Assembly (NCBI GenBank): GCA_964563495.1
Contig: CAZLYK010000232.1
Coordinates: 1-5,240, forward strand
Direction: 5' to 3'
Source of the DNA: CAZLYK01 sp964563495
GTDB taxonomy: Bacteria; Acidobacteriota; Blastocatellia; RBC074
Length of the DNA stretch: 5,240 bases
Part shown: piece after piece, positions 1 through 5,240 of the stretch
How the letters are laid out: each line of letters opens with the position of its first letter
Numbering within the stretch: position 1 is the stretch's first letter
Position numbers and translations under genes: made by a program
The notes under the pieces: model-generated
What the model was told of the DNA's origin: nothing
What the model saw: the letters and a program-made list of their open reading frames with translations, nothing else
Database searches by the model: none

Positions 1-54
1 TGGATTAACTGGCGCAATTACCTGACGGAATTTGCGCCGCAGCTATTCAAGTAA
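1..54 (+). CDS. C-terminal tail of a putative esterase (partial, runs in from the left)
   Basis: An open frame from base 1 reads WINWRNYLTEFAPQLFK and stops at TAA (52-54). Only 17 residues are visible, so the call rests on a short motif. Many bacterial esterases of the PF00756 group (enterochelin-esterase or feruloyl-esterase-like alpha/beta hydrolases) end in a pattern close to G-x-H-x-W-x-x-W-R-x-x-L-x-x-F-A-P-x-L-F. Here the W-x-x-W-R-x-x-L-x-x-F-A-P-x-L-F part is present. The catalytic histidine would then lie two residues before the first tryptophan, just outside the window. Such enzymes hydrolyse ester bonds in siderophores or plant-wall esters and are often exported, but nothing here shows substrate or location. 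A 14-bp hairpin begins 15 bases after the stop. An unrelated protein with a similar tail cannot be excluded. Confidence 0.5.
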   Translation, partial: WINWRNYLTEFAPQLFK

Positions 55-68
55 ACGAACAATGGCGC

Positions 69-107
69 AATGATGTAGGCGGAGCAAGCAGCGCCGCCTA
101 CATCATT
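69..107 (+). terminator. Perfect 14-bp stem hairpin, possible terminator without a U-tract
   Basis: AATGATGTAGGCGG (69-82) is followed by an 11-base loop (83-93) and its exact reverse complement CCGCCTACATCATT (94-107). It lies 15 bases behind the stop of the leftmost gene, the usual place for a transcription end or a 3' mRNA-stabilising stem. The following bases are TCGCGCGG rather than a run of T, so it is not a textbook intrinsic terminator. It could be a factor-assisted terminator, or a short palindromic element repeated elsewhere in the genome, which cannot be tested here. Confidence 0.5.
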
Positions 108-130
108 CGCGCGGTAAACAGCCGAGAAAG

Positions 131-249
131 ATGAATAATTTGGTCGTTTACACGCAGGACGGCGAACTGGCCGTCATCACAATCAACAATCCACCCGTCA
201 ACGCGCCAATGCTGACGAGAACATCAAAGGCGTCATCCTGATCGGCGGC
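131..249 (+). pseudogene. Enoyl-CoA hydratase (crotonase) N-terminal fragment, internally deleted and frameshifted
   Basis: ATG at 131 opens MNNLVVYTQDGELAVITI followed by NNPPVNA, the typical first strands of a crotonase-fold enoyl-CoA hydratase, including those fused to 3-hydroxyacyl-CoA dehydrogenase in fatty-acid beta-oxidation. Around 205-210 the frame breaks. Continuing in the original frame gives a stop at 239-241. Shifting to the frame that reads from 211 gives ADENIKGVILIGG, the next conserved crotonase strand. In intact members these blocks are separated by roughly 20 residues, so about 55-65 bases appear lost with a change of phase (inference). The oxyanion-hole and catalytic regions further downstream are absent, because after about 249 the reading continues into an unrelated amidohydrolase. 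A GAGAAAG run lies very close to the ATG and is a poor ribosome site. No functional hydratase can be made. Confidence 0.8.
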
Positions 250-564
250 ATTCGCGGCTTCAAGCTGCATCCGCCACTGCAACAGTTCCACGCGAACGAC
301 AAACAGGTCTACCCGTTTTACCAAGTCATCAACGAAGCCAAGCTGCCCGTGATCTTTCACACCGGCCACAGCGGCATCGGCACAGGGCAGCGCGGCGGCG
401 GCGGCGTGCGATTGAAATACGGCGCCCCGATGGATATTGACGACGTGGACGTAGACTTTCCCGACATGCCGATCATGATGGCGCACCCCTCCTTCCCGTG
501 GCAGGGCGAAGCCATCTCCGTCTGCTTGCACAAGCCGCAGGTGTAGATTGATCTGTCGGGCTGA
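250..564 (+). pseudogene. Amidohydrolase (PF04909, metal-dependent TIM-barrel) internal fragment
   Basis: From about base 250 the frame that carries the end of the crotonase fragment reads IRGFKLHPPLQQFHAND, then LPVIFHTGHSGIGTG, DFPDMPIMMAHPSFPWQ and AISVCLHKPQV. These are consecutive strand/loop motifs of amidohydrolase_2 enzymes, which hydrolyse or decarboxylate small carboxylic substrates at a metal centre. The histidines in KLHP, FHTG and AHPSFPW fit metal-site or active-site positions. The sequence stops at TAG (544-546), where family members usually have tyrosine (VYIDLSGW). It resumes with IDLSG and meets TGA (562-564) where tryptophan is expected. Both stops are single-base changes from TAC/TAT and TGG. 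The N-terminal barrel strands with the first HxH metal motif are missing, and no family similarity is visible after 564. This is a dead remnant. A GTG at 349 could start 65 residues, but they would lack most of the barrel. Confidence 0.83.
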
Positions 565-734
565 TACCCAACAAAGTTGATCTCTTGCATTCAAAGGATG
601 CTGGAGCCCGCTACGGCCGCTTCTTTTTTCACAGCCGCAAGTGGACGTGTCGTAAAAAAGGCAACGCGGCAGTCTTTATTTATAGCGGACACAATCTCCG
701 ATGGGATTTGAGCGAAAAGATTTTCAGATCATCT
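565..734. other. AT-richer spacer with no convincing gene
   Basis: The phase of the amidohydrolase remnant stays open past its second stop as far as about base 710, and another frame is open from 585 to 770. Neither translation resembles a family I know, and no ribosome site precedes them. The similarity to the amidohydrolase ends at about 562, which suggests a second breakpoint close to there. The stretch becomes A/T-rich towards the regulator gene, as expected for a promoter region. I found no tRNA, riboswitch or clear repeat in it. Confidence 0.5.
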
Positions 735-740
735 TATAAT
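735..740 (+). promoter_or_regulatory. Candidate -10 element (TATAAT) for the GntR gene
   Basis: A perfect TATAAT lies 92 bases before the regulator's ATG, in the AT-rich end of the spacer. The bases 17 upstream (GCGAAA, 712-717) do not resemble TTGACA. The nearest TTGA (708-711) would give a spacer of about 21 bases, which is too long. The promoter is therefore weak, activator-dependent or misread. Its place directly before the repeat cluster at 739-775 is what makes it credible. Confidence 0.45.
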
Positions 741-770
741 CTTGTTTCCTTACGATCTTGTTTTCTTTAG
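739..770 (+). repeat. Tandem imperfect 16-bp repeat (two units, 13/16 identical)
   Basis: ATCTTGTTTCCTTACG (739-754) is directly followed by ATCTTGTTTTCTTTAG (755-770), with 13 of 16 positions equal. A further ATCTT lies 8 bases before the first unit (731-735), and a partial ATCGTTGG follows the second (771-778). The units begin inside the candidate -10 element and cover the expected transcription start, so they may be binding sites for the regulator encoded just downstream. That function is inferred from position only. Confidence 0.5.
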
Positions 771-775
771 ATCGT
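752..775. promoter_or_regulatory. Inverted repeat ACGATCT-N10-AGATCGT, possible operator
   Basis: Perfect 7-bp arms ACGATCT (752-758) and AGATCGT (769-775) flank ten T-rich bases. The centre lies about 70 bases before the regulator start and just downstream of TATAAT, where a bound dimeric protein would block transcription. GntR proteins bind as dimers to short inverted repeats and often repress their own gene, which fits. The spacing is longer than in common FadR-type operators, so the true site may be a different pairing of the ATCTT half-sites nearby. Confidence 0.4.
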
Positions 776-816
776 TGGCGTAGAATCCGCCCGCTGTCCA
801 AAACCAAAAATCAAAC

Positions 817-824
817 AAGGAAAG
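817..824 (+). promoter_or_regulatory. Ribosome binding site fixing the GntR start at 833
   Basis: AAGGAAAG ends 8 bases before ATG 833, a normal spacing. The same frame is open back to a TTG at 758, but that codon lies in the promoter repeats without a ribosome site, and the 25 extra residues have no family counterpart. A nearby ATG at 826 is out of frame and opens only 60 residues. Confidence 0.75.
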
Positions 825-832
825 AATGCGTT

Positions 833-1513
833 ATGAGCGGGAAGGCGTTAAAGCTGATTCAGCCAATCTCGAAGCGGGATCAGGTTGTGGCCTCATTCAA
901 AGAAGCGATTCTGAGCGGGATCATTCAACCTGGCGAATCAATCGTCGAGAGCCAGGTCGCTCAACAGCTTGGGGCTGGCATCCCGCTGGTGCGAGAGGCG
1001 CTGATTGAGTTGGAACATCAGGGGTATGTGCAGAAGGTTCCCTACAAGGGCACGACCGTTACCAAGCTGGAACGGCGTGACGTGGAGAAGATCTTCCGCC
1101 TGCGCGTAGAGCTGGAATCGCTAGCCATCGAGTGGGCGAAGGAGAACGTAACACCTACAGACATCGAACACCTGCGAAGTATCACCGCCAAGATGAAGGA
1201 GGGGGCACAGGCGCTCGACCTCGATCAGTTTTATCAAAACGACTTGGCCTTCCATCGCAAACTCTGGGAGATTTCGGGCAACGAGTATCTGGTCGAATGT
1301 TTGGAGCGCATCGTGGCGCCACTCTTCGCCTTCTTTTTGATGAAGGACCGCCGCGAGCGCGAGTCGTACCTCTTCAGCGCCGCCCAACACGAAAAGATAG
1401 TTGAAGCGCTGCCCCGGCTGAGCGGGGCGAAATTGCGTGCGCTGATGCGAGATTCGATCTCGGACTGGAGAACCGAGGTCTTCAACGCGGTGCTGCCAAG
1501 AGACAAAGACTAG
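833..1513 (+). CDS. GntR-family transcriptional regulator, FCD (FadR-like) subfamily
   Basis: A 226-residue cytoplasmic DNA-binding protein, close to the usual 220-250 for this subfamily. The winged helix-turn-helix spans about residues 10-78: AILSGIIQPGESI is the standard helix-1 to helix-2 block, VREALIELEHQGYV (53-66) is the recognition helix and the next helix, and the wing reads GTTVTKL. The all-helical FCD ligand domain spans about 83-213, starting DVEKIFRLRVELESLAIEWA. Family members bind small organic acids or sugar acids, often around a metal held by one Asp and three His. Asp137 and His141 (DLAFH) and His186 (AAQHEKI) are present, but the last position appears to be Ser208 (MRDSI). 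The recognition helix is also unusual: G47-A-G-I-P-L-V53 replaces the common G-V-S-R-T-P-V. Start 833 is set by the ribosome site at 817-824. The gene lies 139 bases before a receptor gene on the same strand, its likely partner or target. Effector unknown. Confidence 0.93.
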   Translation: MSGKALKLIQPISKRDQVVASFKEAILSGIIQPGESIVESQVAQQLGAGIPLVREALIELEHQGYVQKVPYKGTTVTKLERRDVEKIFRLRVELESLAIEWAKENVTPTDIEHLRSITAKMKEGAQALDLDQFYQNDLAFHRKLWEISGNEYLVECLERIVAPLFAFFLMKDRRERESYLFSAAQHEKIVEALPRLSGAKLRALMRDSISDWRTEVFNAVLPRDKD

Positions 1514-1652
1514 CAAAATCCATCTGTCCCATTGCTGGGATATACCGCTTTCAATTCAACGATTCGTGTGAGGCGCGGCTTGTTCTGTCCCCCAGACGCG
1601 GCAAGACGTGTGAGTATTACCAGCAACCCATTCACCAAAGTAAGGAGTCACT
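1514..1652 (+). promoter_or_regulatory. Leader between regulator and receptor genes, with strong Shine-Dalgarno
   Basis: The 139 bases hold no gene. TAAGGAGT (1641-1648) is a near-perfect ribosome site, with its last G five bases before the receptor ATG at 1653. A small stem TCCCA-TTGC-TGGGA (1527-1540) lies just behind the regulator stop but has only five pairs and no T-run, so it is unlikely to separate transcription. A short palindrome ACGA-T-TCGT (1559-1567) shares the ACGA arm of the inverted repeat before the regulator gene. TATACC (1541-1546) and TATTAC (1615-1620) are weak -10 candidates without -35 partners. Whether the receptor has its own promoter is open. Confidence 0.55.
1565..1614 (+). 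repeat. CGTGTGAG direct repeat, 42 bp apart
   Basis: CGTGTGAG occurs at 1565-1572 and again at 1607-1614, with starts 42 bases apart, which is four helical turns. Two sites on the same DNA face upstream of the receptor could bind a regulator, but an 8-bp match within 140 bases can arise by chance. Confidence 0.3.
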
Positions 1653-4600
1653 ATGTCAATCAGCACAAACAGGATCAAATTCCTTCTGCTCTTCCTTGCG
1701 CTCGTTTGCTGCTGCCAGAGCGCGAACGGACAAGGACTAACCGGGCAAATCTCCGGCACGCTCACCGATCCCAATGGTGGGGTCGTGCCCAACGCCAAAG
1801 TCGAAGTAATCAACGAAGAGACCGCGCAGGCGCGCGTCGTTACCGCCGACAGCGAGGGCAACTTCATCGTGACGCAACTTTTGCCAGGAACCTACTCGCT
1901 GTTCGTGACGGCCACCGGCTTCAAGAAGTTTGAACAAAGAGGGATCATCCTGACCGCGAACGACCGCGTCGCCGTGCGCAAGGTGACGCTCGAAGTCGGC
2001 GACGTGACTCAGACCGTCACCGTCACCGCTGATCAGGCCCTCGTCAAAACGGAAAGCGCCGAACGCGCGGGCCTGATTGACGAACAGCAGATACAGAGCA
2101 TCGCGCTCAAAGGGCGCGATTACATGGGGCTGGTGCGGTTGCTGCCCGGCGTGGTGGATACAGCCAACCGCGAAGCGCCCGGCTGGAACAACCTGGTCGG
2201 CGTCACTGTCAATGGCAGCCGCGGCGGCACACTCAACCTGACGCTCGACGGCGTGTCGAGTCTCGACACCGGCTCACAATTGGGGCCGTATCTGGCGCCG
2301 GGCCTCGACGCGATCAGCGAAGTCAAAGTGCTGCTGACCAACTATCAGGCCGAGTACGGGCGCAGCAGCGGTGGCACGATCAACGTCGTCATCAAGAACG
2401 GCACGCGCGATTTTCACGGCGGCGGCTTCTACTTCAAGCGCCACGAGCAGTTCAACGCCAACGAATTCTTCAACAACCTGCGCCATGTCCCCAAGCAGCG
2501 CTACCGCTTCAACTACTGGGGCGGCAACATCGGCGGGCCGGTCATCATTCCGGGGACGGACTTCAACAAGGGCCGCGACAAACTCTTCTTCTTCTTCTCA
2601 CAGGAGTATCTGCCGCGGCGTTATCCCACGCGGCAGGGCACTATCACTTACCCGACGCAGCTTGAACGCAATGGGGATTTCTCGAAGAGTTTCGACACGG
2701 GCGGGCGCTTGATCGTGGTGCGCGATCCGCAAACCGGGCAACCTTTCTCCGGCAACGTCATTCCGGCCAACCGCATTGACGCGAATGGGCAGAAGCTGCT
2801 CAACATCTTCCCGCTGCCGAACTTCGTTGATCCGACCAACAACTACAACAATGTCTTCCAGAGCACAGTTGACCAGCCGCGCCGCGAAGAGATTCTGCGC
2901 ATGGACTGGAACATTTCGCAGAAGACGACCTTCTACGCGCGCGGCATCGAGAGCTACGAAGCCTTCAAGGGCGATTTCAACTTCGTGCTGGCTTCGAACG
3001 TCTGGCCACAATTCCCGATTGCCTACCAGATCAAGAGCAAAGGTCTGGTCAGCACGCTCATCCACACCTTCGATCCGACGCTCACCAACGAGTTCACCTT
3101 CGGCGTCAATCGCGCGTTGCAGACAGTGGATCCGCTCAACCAGGCGGGCATTGACCGCAACGACCGTGAGAAGGTTGGCCTGACGCTGCCGCAGTTCTAC
3201 CCGGCGATCAACCCGCTGCGTTTGATTCCGAACGCTACTTTCGGCGGCATTTCCAACGCGCCGCAGTTCAACATCGAACAGCGGTTCCCGTTCTTTGGCA
3301 CGAACAACATCTGGAACTATTCGGATAACCTCTCGAAGATTTGGGGCGCGCACAATCTGAAGGCCGGGTTCTATCTGGAATACACCACGCGCAACGCGGC
3401 GCGCGCGGCGGCCTTCAACGGCACGTTCAGCTTCGACCGCAACACCAACAACCCACTCGATACGAACCACCCGTTCGCCAACGCGCTGCTCGGCGTGGTC
3501 AACTCCTACACCGAGGCCGACAAAAAACTGAACGGCCACGCGCGGTACAAGAACGTCGAGTGGTTCCTGCAGGACAACTGGAAGGTGAGCAAACGGCTGA
3601 CGCTCGATTACGGGTTGCGCTTCTACTACATCCAGCCGACCTTGAGCGCGGGCGACAATCTAGCCTTATTCGACCCGAGGCTGTACGACGCATCGAAACA
3701 GCCGGCGTTGATGACGCCGTATTGTCTGAACAACGCCAATCCGTGTTCAGGCAATAATCGTGTAGCGCGCAATCCGGTCACGGGACAAACGCTGCCGTCG
3801 GTGAAGATCGGCACCTTCGCTACCGGCACGGGCACGCCATTCCAGGGGATGAATGTAGTCAAAGAGAGCGTGCTCAATTCGCCGGGCGTTAACTTCGGCC
3901 CGCGCATCGGGTTCGCCTACGATCTTTTTGGCGATGGCAAGACGGCGGTGCGCGGCGGCCTGGGCATCTTTTACGACCGCTTCAACGACGACCAGGTTTT
4001 GCAGTTGGTCGAATTGCCGCCGAACGTCATCACGGCGACGGCCAATTTCACGACGATCAAAGACCTGCTCGCGACGCCCTTGAGCGTCTCACCGGCGGGC
4101 GTCTTCGGCATCCAGCGCGATTACGATTCGCCAGCGGTCTACAACTTCAGTCTCGGCGTGCAGCGCGACATCGGCTTCCACACGGTGCTCGACGTGTCTT
4201 ACGTCGGTTCGCTGGCGCGCTACTTATTGCAACGGCGCAGCATCAATTCGATCAACTACGGCCAGCGCTTCCTGCCCGCGAGCATTGACCCGACCGTCGC
4301 TGGTGGGGCGACACCGCTGCCGGATAATTTCCTGCGCCCGTACAAGGGCTATGGCGACATCAACTACATTGAGTTCGCCTCGAACTCGAACTATCACGCG
4401 TTGCAGGTGCAGGCGAACCGCCGCTTCTCCTCCAGCCTCTCGTTCGGCTTGAGCTACACCTGGTCGAAGGCCATGGATCTGGTGGACGGCAATAACAACA
4501 ACATCAATCCGTTCATTGACCCGAACGTCCGCAACTACGGCAAGGCGGGCTTTGATCGCACGCATAACTTCGTGATCAATTATGTCTATCGCGTGCCCGG

Positions 4601-5195
4601 CCTGAGCAAGTATTGGAACAACGGCTTCACGCGCCAGGCGCTCGACGGCTGGGAGGTGTCGGGCATCACGTCGTTGATCAGCGGCGCGCCGTCCGGGATC
4701 GGCTACGCGCTCGTGCAGGCGCGCGACCTGACCGGCGCCAGCGGCGGTGGCGTGGACAGTCGCGTCGTGTTGATCGCCAATCCCGTTCTGTCCGGCGATC
4801 AGCGTGACAAGACTTGCGCGCACAGCTTTGCCGCGACGAATACGGCAGCGCAGGCGACAGCGGTTGGCTGTCATCTGAATGCCAATTCCGTGCGCCCGCC
4901 GACTGATGCGGGCGATTTCGGCCGAGGCAACGCCGCAAAAGACCTATTCCGTTTGCCCGGAACAAACAACTGGGACATTTCGGTGTTCAAGAATTTCAAC
5001 CTGGCGCGTGAAGGCAAGGTGCGGATGCAGTATCGGTTGGAGATGTACAACGCCTTCAATCACACGCAATTCACGGGCGTGGATACGACGGGCCGCTTCG
5101 ACGCGAACGGCAATCAGGTCAACGCGCTCTTTGGCTCCTACACGTCTGCGGCCAACTCGCGGCGCATCGTGATGGGATTAAAGTTGAACTTCTGA
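1653..5195 (+). CDS. Oar-like TonB-dependent outer-membrane receptor with carboxypeptidase-regulatory-like domain
   Basis: A complete 1180-residue outer-membrane protein. Residues 1-26 are a Sec signal peptide (N-R-I-K, then a leucine-rich core, likely cleavage after ANG26). Three cysteines in a row (19-21) do not form a proper lipobox. Residues about 30-115 form a CarboxypepD_reg-like beta sandwich (GQISGTLTDPNGGVVPNAKV, LLPGTYSLFVTATGF). The plug follows at about 128-252, with VNGSRG near 187, LDGVSSLD and EVKVLLTNYQAEYGRSSGG (223-241). The rest is a long 22-strand-type barrel with many aromatic/asparagine-rich loops (FNANEFFNN, NYNNVF) and the C-terminal strand MGLKLNF, whose final Phe is the usual signal for barrel insertion. 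Such receptors import bulky substrates, probably glycans or peptides, using TonB-ExbBD energy. The substrate cannot be told here, and no partner SusD-like lipoprotein lies in the window. Two close cysteine pairs (691/698 and 1055/1073) may form loop disulfides. The start is supported by TAAGGAGT five bases upstream. Confidence 0.95.
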   Translation: MSISTNRIKFLLLFLALVCCCQSANGQGLTGQISGTLTDPNGGVVPNAKVEVINEETAQARVVTADSEGNFIVTQLLPGTYSLFVTATGFKKFEQRGIILTANDRVAVRKVTLEVGDVTQTVTVTADQALVKTESAERAGLIDEQQIQSIALKGRDYMGLVRLLPGVVDTANREAPGWNNLVGVTVNGSRGGTLNLTLDGVSSLDTGSQLGPYLAPGLDAISEVKVLLTNYQAEYGRSSGGTINVVIKNGTRDFHGGGFYFKRHEQFNANEFFNNLRHVPKQRYRFNYWGGNIGGPVIIPGTDFNKGRDKLFFFFSQEYLPRRYPTRQGTITYPTQLERNGDFSKSFDTGGRLIVVRDPQTGQPFSGNVIPANRIDANGQKLLNIFPLPNFVDPTNNYNNVFQSTVDQPRREEILRMDWNISQKTTFYARGIESYEAFKGDFNFVLASNVWPQFPIAYQIKSKGLVSTLIHTFDPTLTNEFTFGVNRALQTVDPLNQAGIDRNDREKVGLTLPQFYPAINPLRLIPNATFGGISNAPQFNIEQRFPFFGTNNIWNYSDNLSKIWGAHNLKAGFYLEYTTRNAARAAAFNGTFSFDRNTNNPLDTNHPFANALLGVVNSYTEADKKLNGHARYKNVEWFLQDNWKVSKRLTLDYGLRFYYIQPTLSAGDNLALFDPRLYDASKQPALMTPYCLNNANPCSGNNRVARNPVTGQTLPSVKIGTFATGTGTPFQGMNVVKESVLNSPGVNFGPRIGFAYDLFGDGKTAVRGGLGIFYDRFNDDQVLQLVELPPNVITATANFTTIKDLLATPLSVSPAGVFGIQRDYDSPAVYNFSLGVQRDIGFHTVLDVSYVGSLARYLLQRRSINSINYGQRFLPASIDPTVAGGATPLPDNFLRPYKGYGDINYIEFASNSNYHALQVQANRRFSSSLSFGLSYTWSKAMDLVDGNNNNINPFIDPNVRNYGKAGFDRTHNFVINYVYRVPGLSKYWNNGFTRQALDGWEVSGITSLISGAPSGIGYALVQARDLTGASGGGVDSRVVLIANPVLSGDQRDKTCAHSFAATNTAAQATAVGCHLNANSVRPPTDAGDFGRGNAAKDLFRLPGTNNWDISVFKNFNLAREGKVRMQYRLEMYNAFNHTQFTGVDTTGRFDANGNQVNALFGSYTSAANSRRIVMGLKLNF

Positions 5196-5240
5196 ACGTC
5201 ACGCCTCTTTGCGGCGCGTCAGCGGCGGTTGAATTCAGCC

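Noticed and set aside
544..564. Stop-codon readthrough or recoding of TAG and TGA in the amidohydrolase remnant
   Set aside because: Two different stops at conserved Tyr and Trp, a missing N-terminal half and loss of similarity after 564 indicate decay. The intact genes nearby use ordinary codons and stops.
148..594. 148-codon minus-strand open frame over the pseudogene
   Set aside because: The plus strand has clear crotonase and amidohydrolase motifs over the same bases; the minus translation resembles nothing known.
585..770. 61-codon plus-strand open frame before the regulator
   Set aside because: No ribosome site, no family resemblance, and it runs through the promoter-like repeats.
1705..1716. 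Lipoprotein signal at the cysteine cluster of the receptor
   Set aside because: The residue before the first Cys is Val and the segment does not match the lipobox; ANG|Q a few residues later fits ordinary signal peptidase, as expected for a barrel protein.
2598..3539. Long open frame of 313 codons on the minus strand
   Set aside because: It lies wholly inside the receptor gene, has a composition skewed to Arg/Val/Glu/Ala as expected for an antisense shadow of GC-rich coding DNA, and shows no domain or ribosome site.
4224..4874. 216-codon minus-strand open frame inside the receptor gene
   Set aside because: Same reasoning: a shadow of the receptor's codon bias with no recognisable motif.
5196..5240. 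Possible terminator hairpin after the receptor stop (CGCC...GGCG)
   Set aside because: Only four contiguous pairs with mismatches around them and no T-run before the window ends.

Overview
The window looks like a stretch of an Acidobacteriota chromosome; I cannot resolve class or genus. The evidence is one very long Oar-like TonB-dependent receptor (1180 residues, carboxypeptidase-regulatory-like domain followed by plug and barrel), a gene family strongly expanded in that phylum. It sits directly behind a GntR/FCD regulator, and the coding DNA is moderately GC-rich. All recognised genes are on the + strand.

Layout. Bases 1-54 are the last 17 codons of a gene that runs in from the left, probably a PF00756-type esterase. 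A 14-bp perfect hairpin (69-107) follows. Bases 131-564 are gene wreckage: the start of an enoyl-CoA hydratase/crotonase gene, shortened and frameshifted, is spliced to the middle of an amidohydrolase (PF04909) gene, which then hits two in-frame stops. Bases 565-832 form an AT-richer spacer with no convincing gene. It holds a TATAAT hexamer, a tandem 16-bp imperfect repeat overlapped by a 7-bp-arm inverted repeat, and a good ribosome binding site. Bases 833-1513 encode a 226-residue GntR-family, FCD-subfamily regulator with an atypical recognition helix. A 139-bp leader (1514-1652) follows, with a strong Shine-Dalgarno sequence. Bases 1653-5195 encode the complete receptor. The last 45 bases hold no recognisable gene.

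How the parts may work together. The regulator and receptor form the only intact unit. The simplest reading is a metabolite-responsive repressor that controls itself, and perhaps the outer-membrane receptor behind it, in response to a small carboxylate or a sugar-derived acid. The ligand and the imported substrate cannot be read from sequence. The crotonase/amidohydrolase remnant suggests that a catabolic segment next to this pair has been lost by deletion. I saw no clear previously undescribed system. The most unusual items are the chimeric pseudogene junction, the iterated operator-like region before the regulator, and the regulator's changed DNA-reading and metal-binding positions.
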